Origin: Bacillota bacterium
GTDB taxonomy: Bacteria; Bacillota; Clostridia; Caldicoprobacterales; DTU083
Assembly (NCBI GenBank): GCA_029777885.1
Contig: JAKORJ010000117.1
Coordinates: 1 to 54,377, forward strand
Reading direction: 5' to 3'
Length of the DNA: 54,377 bases
A program made the translations under genes and the position numbers. Below the pieces are notes generated by a model that was given only the letters and a program-made list of their open reading frames with translations, did not search any database and was not told the origin of the DNA. This document shows positions 1-8,385 of the stretch, one piece after another (the first letter of the stretch is position 1; the number at the start of each line of letters is the position of its first letter).

Positions 1-31
1 AATGGAAAGAAGTAATGGAAGGCTTGATTGC

Positions 32-259
32 ATGAAAGTCCTGCGCATTATTTGGAATGGGCTGAAGCTGTGCGCCAGATTGGCGATAGAGCTCCCCCTG
101 CTGATGATCCGGCGTCAAAGAGGGGTCAGGGCCTTTAGGAAGCAGCTGTTGAGGATGGGGCTGCAGGCGGATATCGTGAGGGAGCTGTCAGCCTCTTACA
201 ATGAGCTTGGTAAGATCCACAGCTGGATACCTGGGAAAATGAAGGAAAGCCATCAATAA
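32..259 (+). CDS. small basic hypothetical protein
   Basis: About 75 residues, rich in Arg, Lys and Leu, with one moderately hydrophobic stretch near the N-terminus (around residues 14-26). I do not recognise a family. I chose the ATG at 32 because GGAAGG lies 9 bases upstream. An in-frame ATG at 2 would add 10 residues, but its upstream sequence is outside the window. A strong intrinsic terminator begins 1-2 bases after the stop, so this is the last gene of its transcript. The hydrophobic-then-basic composition would suit a small membrane-associated protein, but that is a guess. Confidence 0.6.
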   Translation: MKVLRIIWNGLKLCARLAIELPLLMIRRQRGVRAFRKQLLRMGLQADIVRELSASYNELGKIHSWIPGKMKESHQ

Positions 260-260
260 T

Positions 261-291
261 AAATCCGGGCTTGTTTTCTGCCCGGATTTTT
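261..291 (+). terminator. intrinsic terminator of the first gene
   Basis: AAATCCGGGC and GCCCGGATTT form a 10-bp stem around a short T-rich loop, followed by further T residues. It sits directly after the stop codon at 257-259. Confidence 0.85.
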
Positions 292-315
292 ATGCGTCCC
301 GATTCTGATATCAGC

Positions 316-930
316 TCAATACAGCCCCCATCCTGAGAGTTCCTCATAAGATGTATAGCCGATCATCACCTTGATCTTGTCAATACAATCTATTGCCAGC
401 ATATATGCCGTAAGCCTGAGGTGGCCCTCCAGGATGATCTTTTCATCCGGGTTTTCGCGGGGAGCTACCAGGATCAAAGGCTTGAAGACGGCGCCATTTC
501 TAACTGCCTCTGCAGTCCTGAGAAACCCGTCATTCGGAACACCGAAGATCCTTTTATCGTCCAGTATTGTCTCCACAGCATCCCGGGCATACCTGGTACC
601 GCCCGTGAGCTCCACCCAGTAGCTGTAGTTGATATATTTTATGCTTTTAAGCTCTTCAGCGGTCAGATAAGCCCAAAACCAGCTTATGTTTTCCGGGAAG
701 CCCTCGAAAACATCCTTGCCCGCGCCGTAGCCCCTGTGCTCCGACAGGACCCTTCGCCTGAGCAGGCAGGACTCCTTATCCATGCTGTCAGGTCTGTAGG
801 GTATGCCTGTTTCTGCTTCCAGCCTGCATATTATATCTTTAAGTCTTGATCCAAACCTTTCTGAAGTGATCTCGGCTTCGATAAATAGCCAGATCATTTC
901 ATCCTCTGAAGCAGGTCCAATAAGCTCCAT
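316..930 (-). CDS. hypothetical protein with ParB/sulfiredoxin-like fold
   Basis: About 204 residues. The C-terminal third carries the pattern 'KPLILVAPRE...IILEGHLRLTAYMLA', which resembles the ParB/Srx-type nucleotide-binding core (EGHxRxxAY) seen in many small uncharacterised proteins. There is no recognisable helix-turn-helix, so it is not a chromosome-partitioning ParB. The start at 930 is preferred because GGAGAG lies 6 bases upstream; an ATG at 936 nearly abuts that site. It lies alone between a convergent plus-strand gene and the aldo/keto reductase, which is on the same strand. The function is unknown; a nucleotide-dependent enzymatic role is possible but not shown. Confidence 0.7.
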   Translation of the reverse strand: MELIGPASEDEMIWLFIEAEITSERFGSRLKDIICRLEAETGIPYRPDSMDKESCLLRRRVLSEHRGYGAGKDVFEGFPENISWFWAYLTAEELKSIKYINYSYWVELTGGTRYARDAVETILDDKRIFGVPNDGFLRTAEAVRNGAVFKPLILVAPRENPDEKIILEGHLRLTAYMLAIDCIDKIKVMIGYTSYEELSGWGLY

Positions 931-988
931 AGGCATCTCTCCGCAAAATCGGCTTGTCCGGCCTTCAAGCCGGACTTTATGGTATGGC

Positions 989-2113
989 TTACAGGGCGTC
1001 CAGCTCTGCCTGCAGGGTCTTTAGGTCTTCTCTGATGCTGAGGTTTTGCGGGCATGCTTCCTCGCACTTTCCGCACTCGATACAATTCCTGGCTTTTGCT
1101 GAATCGTCTATCTGGTTTTCCCACCGCCATTTGGTGGACCCGGCATTGTTGTATATGCCGTATTCATTCCATATCCTGAAGTTTTCCGGGATATCGACCC
1201 CTGACGGACAGGGCATGCAGTATGCACAGCCTGTGCACCCGTTCTTGACCCTGCTCCGCATTGCCTGCACCACAGCATCCACTGCCTGCTTTTCCTTGTC
1301 GCTTAGCGATTTGAAATCATCAAAGGTCTTCAGGTTGTCCCTGACCTGGTCCATATCGGACATCCCGCTCAAGACAACCTTGACGTTGGGAAGGGAAGCG
1401 ACCCAGCGCAAGGCCCAGGAGGCCGTGCTCCTATCAGGATCCACTTCCTTCAGGATCCCCTCCACATTCTCAGGCAGCCTGGCAAGACTGCCACCCTTTA
1501 CAGGCTCCATCACTATAAGGGGGATATTGAGCTTTTCCGTCAGCTCGTAGCCCTTAAGCCCGGCCTGTATGTCCGTGTCCATATAGTTGAGCTGTATCTG
1601 GCAAAAATCCCAGTCCCTATACTCCAGTATGTATTTGAAAGCATCGAAGCTGTCGTGGAAGGAAAATCCGATGTACCTGATCCTGCCTTCCTTTCTCAGA
1701 TCATCAAGGACATCAAGCACCCCAAGGCTGACCATCCTGTCAAACTGCCCCTTGTTCAATGAATGAAGCAGGTAAAAGTCCACATGCTCCTTGTTCAGCT
1801 TTTGAAGCTGTTCGTTGAATAACCGCCTGACATCCTCCCTGGTATGGACCAGCCAGCATGGCAGCTTTGTGGCCAGATAATATGAATTCCGGTCGAACCT
1901 GTCCAGGACCCGGCCGGTAAACCTCTCGCTCTCACCTCCGTGGTAACCATAGGCCGTATCAAAGTAGTTGACGCCGCTTTGGTATGCGGTTTCTAGCATC
2001 TCCGCGGCCAGCTCCTCGTTTATGCTCCCGTCTTCCTTCCTTGGGAACCGCATGCAGCCAAAGCCCAGCAGCGAGGTCTTGACACCGATCCTTTCCATTT
2101 TTCTGTATTCCAT
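989..2113 (-). CDS. aldo/keto reductase with C-terminal 2x[4Fe-4S] ferredoxin-like domain
   Basis: 374 residues. Residues 1 to about 260 form an NAD(P)H-dependent TIM-barrel oxidoreductase. The usual tetrad is visible: D52 and Y57 (DTAYGY), K83 (ATKLP) and H117 (LLHSLN). The C-terminal ~90 residues contain two cysteine clusters, CTGCAYCMPCP and CIECGKCEEACP, typical of predicted aldo/keto reductases of anaerobes with two [4Fe-4S] clusters. It probably reduces an aldehyde or ketone with electron flow through the clusters; the substrate is unknown. The start is supported by GGGGGTG a few bases upstream. It appears monocistronic. A match to the Fe-S AKR family is very likely. Confidence 0.92.
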   Translation of the reverse strand: MEYRKMERIGVKTSLLGFGCMRFPRKEDGSINEELAAEMLETAYQSGVNYFDTAYGYHGGESERFTGRVLDRFDRNSYYLATKLPCWLVHTREDVRRLFNEQLQKLNKEHVDFYLLHSLNKGQFDRMVSLGVLDVLDDLRKEGRIRYIGFSFHDSFDAFKYILEYRDWDFCQIQLNYMDTDIQAGLKGYELTEKLNIPLIVMEPVKGGSLARLPENVEGILKEVDPDRSTASWALRWVASLPNVKVVLSGMSDMDQVRDNLKTFDDFKSLSDKEKQAVDAVVQAMRSRVKNGCTGCAYCMPCPSGVDIPENFRIWNEYGIYNNAGSTKWRWENQIDDSAKARNCIECGKCEEACPQNLSIREDLKTLQAELDAL

Positions 2114-2238
2114 AATGTCACCCCCAGAAAATCTCGCATGATAGAATCCTGCTTATACTATACCATAATGGCATCATGGTGAAACAGGCCCGATTCGGTT
2201 AGATCAGCAATGGTTGTAGATGATACAGGTCACATGGA

Positions 2239-2754
2239 TCACTTTATATAGAAGCAGATATCCAGGATTATATTGCCCTTCTCATCCGGAGTTGTAAAGC
2301 GCGGGCAGGCATAGCGCTCAAAAGGCCAGAGTGCATCATTGTTGTCCTTCATTACCTCAAAGCCCGCCTCTGCAAGCTTTTCAGCACAACTCATCTCATG
2401 ACCGTAAACCTCGTGCTCCTGGCCGTATACCCAGCACACGCCAAGCTTGCTCCCCGGAAAGTCCACATACTCAAAGCCTTCGGGCACAGGGGTAATATCC
2501 GGCATGAAGATGCCGATCCAGTACTGGAAGGGCTCTCCTTCCTTGTACCGCATAAGGCCAACGTATGCATCCCCATCCTCGTAAACATCCTTAAGGCTTG
2601 CTAGATTTTCAAGAGTCTCAAACCAGCCGTTTGCGAACCATTCTCCCCATTTGGCCCCAAAAGAGCCATTCACCCTGTCCTCGTCCCCGTATTTTTTGCC
2701 AATGAAGCGAAGCGCCGGGACCTCCTGCTTGTAAGCTTTGATGATCTCCGCCAT
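2239..2754 (-). CDS. GyrI-like / AraC effector-binding domain protein
   Basis: 171 residues matching the standalone GyrI-like small-molecule-binding (BtrG/YdeE-type) proteins. Features are an N-terminal beta strand, a central 'YVGLMRY...FQYWIGIFMP' and 'VPEGFEYVDFPGSKLGVCWVYG', and a C-terminal 'PFERYACPRF...ILDICFYIK' that ends the domain. These proteins bind amphipathic ligands or regulate other proteins; no DNA-binding domain is attached here. The start at 2754 is chosen for the GGGGG ribosome binding site 9 bases upstream. A longer reading to 2814 would place that site inside the gene. A perfect palindrome lies about 40 bases upstream. Confidence 0.85.
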   Translation of the reverse strand: MAEIIKAYKQEVPALRFIGKKYGDEDRVNGSFGAKWGEWFANGWFETLENLASLKDVYEDGDAYVGLMRYKEGEPFQYWIGIFMPDITPVPEGFEYVDFPGSKLGVCWVYGQEHEVYGHEMSCAEKLAEAGFEVMKDNNDALWPFERYACPRFTTPDEKGNIILDICFYIK

Positions 2755-2793
2755 GTCTGATTGCCCCCTTTTTTTGATATTAGATATTATTAA

Positions 2794-2807
2794 CCCATAT
2801 ATATGGG
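2794..2807. promoter_or_regulatory. perfect 14-bp palindrome, possible operator
   Basis: CCCATATATATGGG is a perfect palindrome about 40 bp upstream of the GyrI-like gene start. Its size and place suit a dimeric regulator site, but no promoter elements were identified around it with confidence. Confidence 0.35.
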
Positions 2808-2936
2808 ATCTCATGATTTTTCAATACACAAAAGGGCAGGCATATACCGTCTTGGGCCTTACCTGTTAAAATCGGGGAATTCTGAGAACTTATGTTCCTA
2901 CTATATCATATTTGATGATCATTCTTAAGTTTAATG

Positions 2937-2977
2937 TAAAAACCCTTCATTGCAGGCTGAGCGCTGGAATGAAGGGC
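2937..2977 (-). terminator. intrinsic terminator after the dipeptidase-to-upstream minus-strand transcript
   Basis: CCCTTCATT (2943-2951) pairs with AATGAAGGG (2968-2976). On the minus strand the hairpin is followed by a TTTTT run, so it ends transcription coming from pepV. Confidence 0.75.
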
Positions 2978-3001
2978 TTAGCTTATTTAGTGAAATAAAC
3001 G

Positions 3002-4402
3002 CTACTCGCAGCACAGCTCTTTTATCGCCTGTGCGTATATCCTTGTATGCAGCAGCAGGTCCTCTATGTCTATGTACTCATCCTTCTGATGGGCCAGCTC
3101 CGGCCTGCCGGGGAACTGGGCGCCGAAGGCCACGGCATTTTTCATTGCCCGGGCATAGGTTCCGCCGCCTATTGCCAGGGCCTTTGCAGGCTGCCCTGTC
3201 TGCTCCGTATATACTTTCATAAGTGTTTTGACAAGTTCGCTGTCCTCCGGTACGTACAGGGGCTCATTGTGACCCTGTATCTCGATCTCGATGCCAGTAT
3301 CCTTTACGGCGGCCTTGATCCTCTCCATTATCTCGTCCAGGCTATAGGTCACCGGGTAGCGGATGTTTATCATCGCTTCCCCCTGCTGCTCGTCGAGGTC
3401 TATAGTGCCCAGGTTCAAGGTCAGCTTCCCGGACACCTCATCCTCCAGGTCGATATTCAGGCCCTTGCCGGTCGTATCACACCCTATCGCATTGTTCAGG
3501 AACAGAACATACTGCTCCATCTCGCTGTTGCCAAGCCCCATGGTGCTCAAAAAGGCTAGTATATGGCTTATGGCGTTCTTGCCCTTCTCCGGGGTGCTGC
3601 CGTGGGCTGATACGCCCCTGGCCAGGATCTCTATGCCCCTGTCCTCACAAAAGCCTGCAGAAAGATCATAATCGGAGAACTGCCGCATGCTGTGCAGGTG
3701 GTTCAGGATCTTGTCCTGGTCACCCGTGGGCAAAAAGCAGCACCTACATTCATCAGGGACCATGTTGGGCCTGTGGCCTCCCGTTATGGACTTTATCTTG
3801 ATCGCGGAGCAATCCCCGGGCTTGAACTGCTTTTTGAGCGCAAGGGTCAGAATACCCTTTTCCACGTTTATGACCGGGTAATCCGCATCGGGAACCATCC
3901 CAAGGTCAGGCATAGGCTCTTTTGCAAAATAAACCTTCATATCCTCCCAGCCGCTTTCCTCATCGGTGCCGAATATCATCCTGACCTTCTTCTTCAGCTT
4001 CAGGCCTGAATCCATGACGGCCTTCATCGCATAAAGGGCGCCGATGGCAGGGCCCTTGTTGTCTATCGCCCCGCGGCCGTAGATCTTGCCGTCCACGATT
4101 TTTGCCTCATACGGCGGATAAGTCCAGTTGCTGCCCTCGGGCACCACATCCAGGTGGACCAGGATGGCCAGCGTCTCATCGCCCTGGCCGAACTCTGCAT
4201 AGCCGGCATAGCCGTCGATATTTTTCACTTTGAACCCCAGCTTCCCCGCCAGATCCAGGGCATACTCCAGGCAGGCGTTCACGCCTTCACCAAAAGGCTT
4301 GCCCGGCTGAGGCCCGTCTTCAACGCTTTTTATCCTGATGATCTCCTGTACCGATCTGATGATATCTTCCCTGTGGCTGTTTATGTACTTGCTTATATCC
4401 AT
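3002..4402 (-). CDS. pepV: PepV-type dipeptidase (M20 metallopeptidase)
   Basis: 466 residues, normal for PepV. It hydrolyses dipeptides with an unmodified N-terminus in the cytoplasm, using a two-zinc centre. The M20 landmarks are present: 'ILVHLDVVPEG' with the first metal-binding His and Asp, 'GRGAIDNKGP' with the bridging Asp, 'FGTDEESGW' with the catalytic and metal Glu pair, and a late 'AIGGGTYAR' region typical of PepV. The inserted lid domain lies between about residues 180 and 370. The start is backed by AAAGGAGG 8-10 bases upstream. The neighbouring transporter remnant (opp) also handles peptides, but it is in a separate transcript. Confidence 0.93.
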   Translation of the reverse strand: MDISKYINSHREDIIRSVQEIIRIKSVEDGPQPGKPFGEGVNACLEYALDLAGKLGFKVKNIDGYAGYAEFGQGDETLAILVHLDVVPEGSNWTYPPYEAKIVDGKIYGRGAIDNKGPAIGALYAMKAVMDSGLKLKKKVRMIFGTDEESGWEDMKVYFAKEPMPDLGMVPDADYPVINVEKGILTLALKKQFKPGDCSAIKIKSITGGHRPNMVPDECRCCFLPTGDQDKILNHLHSMRQFSDYDLSAGFCEDRGIEILARGVSAHGSTPEKGKNAISHILAFLSTMGLGNSEMEQYVLFLNNAIGCDTTGKGLNIDLEDEVSGKLTLNLGTIDLDEQQGEAMINIRYPVTYSLDEIMERIKAAVKDTGIEIEIQGHNEPLYVPEDSELVKTLMKVYTEQTGQPAKALAIGGGTYARAMKNAVAFGAQFPGRPELAHQKDEYIDIEDLLLHTRIYAQAIKELCCE

Positions 4403-4422
4403 ATGCCAGACCTCCTTTAAAC

Positions 4423-5274
4423 TTAAAACAGATCTCCAAGATTGAACCCCTTGCCTTCCACTTCCCGGGTATCGATTATGGACAGGAAGGCTTCCGGATC
4501 TATCTTCCTAACTATATCCTTAATTTTGGCAAGCTCCATGGTCCTGACTACCATATAAATTAACCTTTTTTGCCTTCCGGTATAAGCGCCTTCGCCTTCA
4601 AGCAGGGTGATCCCTCTTTTGACACGGAGCAGGAGCTCCTGGGTCAGCTCCTTGTATTTATCAGAAACGATTATTATGGTTTTGCGGTGGTTGAAGCCTT
4701 CCTGGATCACATCGACGGCCTTGTTGCCCACAAACATACCCACCAGGGTCAGCATTGCCATCTCAACATTGAAAAGGAAGGCAGACAGGGTCAGGATTAT
4801 GGCATTGATCGCCATTGTGGTCCCGCCGATGTTGAGGGACAGGTATTTATACATGATCACCGATACGATATCGGTCCCGCCAAGGGATCCGCGGTTTTTT
4901 ATGACAATCCCGGAGCCGGTCCCAGACAGCAGGCCACCGAAAATGGCGGCAACCAGCGGGTCCTCGACCGGGATCTTCCACCCGTTGGTTATGGTCAGAA
5001 ACACGGATGCGGCCGTTATGCCAAGGATACTCAAGTATGTAAAGCGCTTGCTCACGTACCGGTATCCGATTATAAACAGGGGTATATTGAGCAAAATCAA
5101 GGTCAGCCCTGTAGGAAATTTGAAAAGGTAGTTGAAAATCATAGCTATCCCCGTCAAGCCGCCGCTCAGCAGGTTGTGCTGCTTAAGCAGGGCGTTTATC
5201 GGGTAAGCATATATAAAGCTGCCTATGAGTATGTAGATTATCCTTTTTATAAGCAGGCCGTTGTTCTGGTTCAA
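4423..5274 (-). CDS. YitT family membrane protein (DUF161 + DUF2179)
   Basis: 283 residues. The first ~190 form the YitT_membrane region with five or so hydrophobic segments ('IYILIGSFIYAYPINALL', 'LSGGLTGIAMIF', 'GTGSGIVIKNRGSLGGTDI'). The last ~90 residues are the cytosolic DUF2179 domain ('IIIVSDKYKELTQELL...RGITLLEGEGAYTG'). The molecular role is unknown for most YitT proteins. The likely start is TTG at 5274, with GGGGGG 9 bases upstream. The gene lies 20 bp upstream of pepV on the same strand, so the two may be cotranscribed. It is divergent from nagB. Confidence 0.9.
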   Translation of the reverse strand: MNQNNGLLIKRIIYILIGSFIYAYPINALLKQHNLLSGGLTGIAMIFNYLFKFPTGLTLILLNIPLFIIGYRYVSKRFTYLSILGITAASVFLTITNGWKIPVEDPLVAAIFGGLLSGTGSGIVIKNRGSLGGTDIVSVIMYKYLSLNIGGTTMAINAIILTLSAFLFNVEMAMLTLVGMFVGNKAVDVIQEGFNHRKTIIIVSDKYKELTQELLLRVKRGITLLEGEGAYTGRQKRLIYMVVRTMELAKIKDIVRKIDPEAFLSIIDTREVEGKGFNLGDLF

Positions 5275-5381
5275 AGCTTTTGTCCCCCCGCTGGATATAT
5301 AGCCAGGTTTGTCCGTCGAATATTAGTATACCACGAAAGGCTCTGCTGATAATATATATTGGGAATAATTCGTCTGCATTC

Positions 5382-5410
5382 TTTTTTATGGCCGGTGGAT
5401 ATGGTATAAT
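5382..5410 (+). promoter_or_regulatory. candidate sigma-A promoter for nagB
   Basis: TGGTATAAT at 5402-5410 is an extended -10 element with a perfect TATAAT hexamer. The -35 position (around 5382-5387) is only a T run, so activity would depend on the extended -10. It lies 40 bp upstream of the nagB start. Confidence 0.5.
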
Positions 5411-5449
5411 TCAAGGGCAAACTGTATTTTTTTGTATGGAGGTAGGATC

Positions 5450-6187
5450 ATGGAAATATTCATTGGTACAGAAGCAGAATGTGATGAGCTAGGTGCGAGG
5501 GAAATAGCCAATCAGATAAAAAGCAAGCCGGACTGTGTACTGGGCCTTGCCACCGGTTCCACCCCCGAGGGGATATACCGGAAGCTGGTGGAAAAACACC
5601 GAAACGGTGAAGTCAGCTTTGCCAGGGTAACGACTTTCAACCTTGACGAGTATGTAGGCATCCCGGAAAGCCACGAATGCAGCTACCATTACTTTATGGA
5701 TACCAACCTTTTCAGGCATGTGGACATAAGGCCCGGCGCCACCCATGTACCCAACGGCAATGCCCCGGACTTGAACGCCGAATGTAAAAGGTATGAGGAA
5801 ATGATAGCCCAAAGCGGCGGCATAGACCTGCAGCTACTTGGGATCGGCCCCAACGGCCATATAGGCTTCAATGAACCGGGGACGCCCTTCGAATCCCTGA
5901 CCCATGTCGTAGACCTTACGGAAAGCACGATAAACGCAAACTCCAGGTTTTTCGAAAGCCATGACCAGGTCCCCCGCCAGGCGGTGACGATGGGCATAAA
6001 ATCCATAATGCAGGCACGCAGGATCATATTAGTTGCAAAAGGTGCGTCAAAGGCCCGTGTGATCATGAAAGCCATAAAAGGGCCGGTGACTCCCAAGGTG
6101 CCGGCATCCGTGCTGCAGCTTCATCCCAATGTGCTGATCATCCTGGATCATGATGCGGCATCGGAGCTGACAAGCTGCATTAAATAA
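5450..6187 (+). CDS. nagB: glucosamine-6-phosphate deaminase
   Basis: 245 residues. It converts glucosamine-6-phosphate to fructose-6-phosphate and ammonia, linking amino-sugar use to glycolysis. Family landmarks: 'LGLATGSTPEGIYRKL' (phosphate binding), 'FNLDEYVG' with the catalytic Asp, 'LLGIGPNGHIGFNEPG' with the active-site His and Glu, and 'TMGIKSIMQA'. The ATG at 5450 follows GGAGG by about 8 bases; an in-frame TTG at 5432 lies before that site and is rejected. It is transcribed alone from its own promoter to a bidirectional terminator. No nagA is seen nearby. A possible GlcNAc-type kinase lies far away at 51.0-52.0 kb. Confidence 0.96.
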   Translation: MEIFIGTEAECDELGAREIANQIKSKPDCVLGLATGSTPEGIYRKLVEKHRNGEVSFARVTTFNLDEYVGIPESHECSYHYFMDTNLFRHVDIRPGATHVPNGNAPDLNAECKRYEEMIAQSGGIDLQLLGIGPNGHIGFNEPGTPFESLTHVVDLTESTINANSRFFESHDQVPRQAVTMGIKSIMQARRIILVAKGASKARVIMKAIKGPVTPKVPASVLQLHPNVLIILDHDAASELTSCIK

Positions 6188-6260
6188 CGCAAGGGGTATA
6201 CAAGCTGTACATAAACGTATATCGGATTTTACATAAGAACAAGATTCAAGAGCATTAATT

Positions 6261-6290
6261 AAAAAGGCGGCCGTCAGGCCGCCTTTAAGT
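6261..6290. terminator. bidirectional terminator between nagB and oppA
   Basis: AAAGGCGGCC (6263-6272), loop GTCA, GGCCGCCTTT (6277-6286): a perfect 10-bp stem. On the minus strand it is followed by TTTTTAATT, a good tail for the opp operon. On the plus strand the T tail is short. Confidence 0.85.
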
Positions 6291-6313
6291 TTATGCTTTT
6301 GCTTTATGCTGTT

Positions 6314-7768
6314 TTAGTCTGTAACCTTCGCATGCATGAAGTACTTGTATCCAAGGGGCGATGCGTAGAAGCCTTCGAGCTTCTGGGACTTGAGGTAAAT
6401 GTCCACATAGAAGTAAATCGGGGCAACCACGGCTTCATTCATCAGTATATCCTCGGCATCATGCATCAGCTTGTACCTGGTTTCCCTGTCTTCTGTGGTC
6501 TTGATCTGCTTTATGAGATTATCGTATTCGGGATTTTCGTACTGAGCATCATTGTTGCCGCTGGTGGAGAGGAACATATCCAGGAAGGAGATCGGGTCAT
6601 TGTAGTCTCCGAGCCAGCCATTGCGGGCCACTTCATAATCCCCGTTTTTCCTGGTGTTCAGGAATGTGTTCCATTCCTGAGAAGCCAGGGTGCAAGTTAT
6701 GCCCAGGTTGTCCTTCCACATCTGCTGGAGAGCTTCTGCTATCAACTGATGGCCGGTGCTTTCGTTGTAGAGATACTCAAATGTGGGGAAGCCCTCGCCG
6801 TTGGGATAGCCGGCTTCTGCAAGCAGCTGCTTTGCCCTTGCTATGTTCTCCTCGTTGCCTGCTGCCGTGGGATCATAGTAGTTGCCGCCTACTTCGCGGA
6901 ATTCCTTGTCCGGGTCGACATCCGAGAGTCCGGTCGGTACATAGGCTCCGGCAGGCTGCTGTCCCGCCTGGCCGATGACCCTGCAGATATAATCCCTGTC
7001 GATCGCAAGGGATAGGGCCATACGGACCTTGGGATTGTCAAAGGGTGCTTTCTTGGTGTTGAAGGAGACATAGTAGGTGCCAAGCTGGCCCTCGATAAAG
7101 AATTCCGGCTTGTTTTTCCATGCCTCGATCTCATCGTTGGGCAATGAGTCCGCAAAGAGGATGTCGCCGTTCTGGAAGGCTGACAATATGGCATTGTCAT
7201 CATCCATGAGCACGAACCTGATGCGGTCAGGGCCCAGGGAGTCTACATCATAGTAATGCTCGTTTTTCTCGAAAATGATTTCTGAGTCATGTTCCCATTT
7301 GACCATCTTATAGGGGCCGTTGCCGATATATGTGGCTGGATCTGTGGCCCAGGTCTCAACGCCGTCTTTTACGCTTGCCTCAATTACATCCTTCTTTACA
7401 GGATAATAAGTCGGAAAAGCCACGAGTTCAAGGAAGTAGGGAACGGGAGTGACAAGCTTGACTTCGATAGTCTTCTTGTCCTTTGCAACAACATTCAGGT
7501 TGTCCGGATAGCCTTCGATCACGTCAAACATATAACCATAGTCAGCAGCGGTTTCAGTAGAAGCAGCCCGCTTCCAGTCATATACATAATCTTCGGCTGT
7601 CAATTCCGAACCGTCGCTCCATTTCAGCCCATCTCTCAAGGTAAATGTGTAGGTCAGCTTATCCTCACTTACTGTATACGAGGCAGCATTTGCCTCAACC
7701 GGAACACCTTTCTCATTAAGCTTCATAAGGCCTTCAAAAGCGTGGATGATGAGCGTGGCTCCGTCCAC
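6314..7768 (-). CDS. oppA: oligopeptide ABC transporter substrate-binding protein, N-terminally truncated
   Basis: At least 484 residues of an SBP_bac_5 (OppA-like) protein: 'YTFTLRDGLKWSDGSELTAEDYVYDWKR', 'GNGPYKMVKWEHD', 'RMALSLAIDRDYI', 'LAEAGYPNGEGFPTFEYLYN'. The normal beginning is missing: there is no signal peptide or lipobox, and the readable frame starts at what should be about 30-60 residues into the mature protein ('VNSAVDGATLIIHAFEGL'). The sequence just upstream is oppC coding sequence in another frame. The fragment therefore cannot be exported as a lipoprotein unless the apparent fusion is an assembly error. The start given is a GTG in the frame, not a convincing native start. 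The operon ends at a strong terminator. Confidence 0.85.
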   Translation of the reverse strand: MDGATLIIHAFEGLMKLNEKGVPVEANAASYTVSEDKLTYTFTLRDGLKWSDGSELTAEDYVYDWKRAASTETAADYGYMFDVIEGYPDNLNVVAKDKKTIEVKLVTPVPYFLELVAFPTYYPVKKDVIEASVKDGVETWATDPATYIGNGPYKMVKWEHDSEIIFEKNEHYYDVDSLGPDRIRFVLMDDDNAILSAFQNGDILFADSLPNDEIEAWKNKPEFFIEGQLGTYYVSFNTKKAPFDNPKVRMALSLAIDRDYICRVIGQAGQQPAGAYVPTGLSDVDPDKEFREVGGNYYDPTAAGNEENIARAKQLLAEAGYPNGEGFPTFEYLYNESTGHQLIAEALQQMWKDNLGITCTLASQEWNTFLNTRKNGDYEVARNGWLGDYNDPISFLDMFLSTSGNNDAQYENPEYDNLIKQIKTTEDRETRYKLMHDAEDILMNEAVVAPIYFYVDIYLKSQKLEGFYASPLGYKYFMHAKVTD

Positions 7769-8373
7769 TGCAGAGTTGACAAGGCTTTGAGCGGTTCCTT
7801 TAAAGCCACGCTCAGGATTATGATTATCAGGATATCCGGAACGGAATAAATGATTTCGACTATACGCATCATTATGAGGTCCGTCTTGCCCCCGACATAG
7901 CCGGAGATAGCGCCGTAGACGGAGCCGATGATCAGAACTATGAAGCTGGCAACCAGTCCTACTACAAGGGAAATGCGGGTCCCCATCATGACCCTTATCA
8001 TGTAGTCCCGGCCCAGGTTGTCGGTCCCAAGGATATGGGGGAAGACCTTCTCGCCGCTTTCGATCCTGGCAAGCTCAGTCTCCGAATACTCCATTGGGGC
8101 CAGGTTTTCGCTGCCCCTTATCTGCCGTTCATATTTATATGGATAAAAGGAAGGCGCAACGAAGGCGAAGAGCATTATCAGGATGATAGTTACCAGGGAG
8201 ATCACGGCTATATTATTGCTGAACAGCCTTCTGAGTCCGTCCCTCCAGAAGGTGACGCTCTCGCGCATGACGACGAGCTCCTGCTTTTCGCTCTCATCGG
8301 CCGGAAGGAAATCATCAGGATTCAACTGAAGGCTGAAAATATTCTTTTTTATCTTGTTATCAGGTATGGACAT
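7723..8373 (-). CDS. oppC: oligopeptide ABC transporter permease, C-terminally truncated
   Basis: 216 residues, against about 300 or more for intact OppC. It has the N-terminal OppC segment, the first membrane helix ('IAVISLVTIILIMLFAFVAP'), 'HILGTDNLGRD', then 'RISLVVGLVASFIVLIIGSVYGAISGYVGG' and 'VEIIYSVPDILIIIILSVALKEPLKAL'. It stops before the permease EAA-type loop that contacts the ATPases. After about residue 195 the reading enters oppA sequence out of frame and ends. The start has GGAGG upstream. It lies 12 bp after oppB. The loss removes the ATPase-coupling part, so the product should be inactive. Confidence 0.85.
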   Translation of the reverse strand: MSIPDNKIKKNIFSLQLNPDDFLPADESEKQELVVMRESVTFWRDGLRRLFSNNIAVISLVTIILIMLFAFVAPSFYPYKYERQIRGSENLAPMEYSETELARIESGEKVFPHILGTDNLGRDYMIRVMMGTRISLVVGLVASFIVLIIGSVYGAISGYVGGKTDLIMMRIVEIIYSVPDILIIIILSVALKEPLKALSTLQWTEPRSSSTLLKAL

Positions 8374-8385
8374 CGGTCCAGCCTC

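Noticed and set aside
4570-5349. 259-residue plus-strand open frame opposite the YitT gene
   Set aside because: Composition is unlike a real protein and it mirrors the well supported YitT gene.
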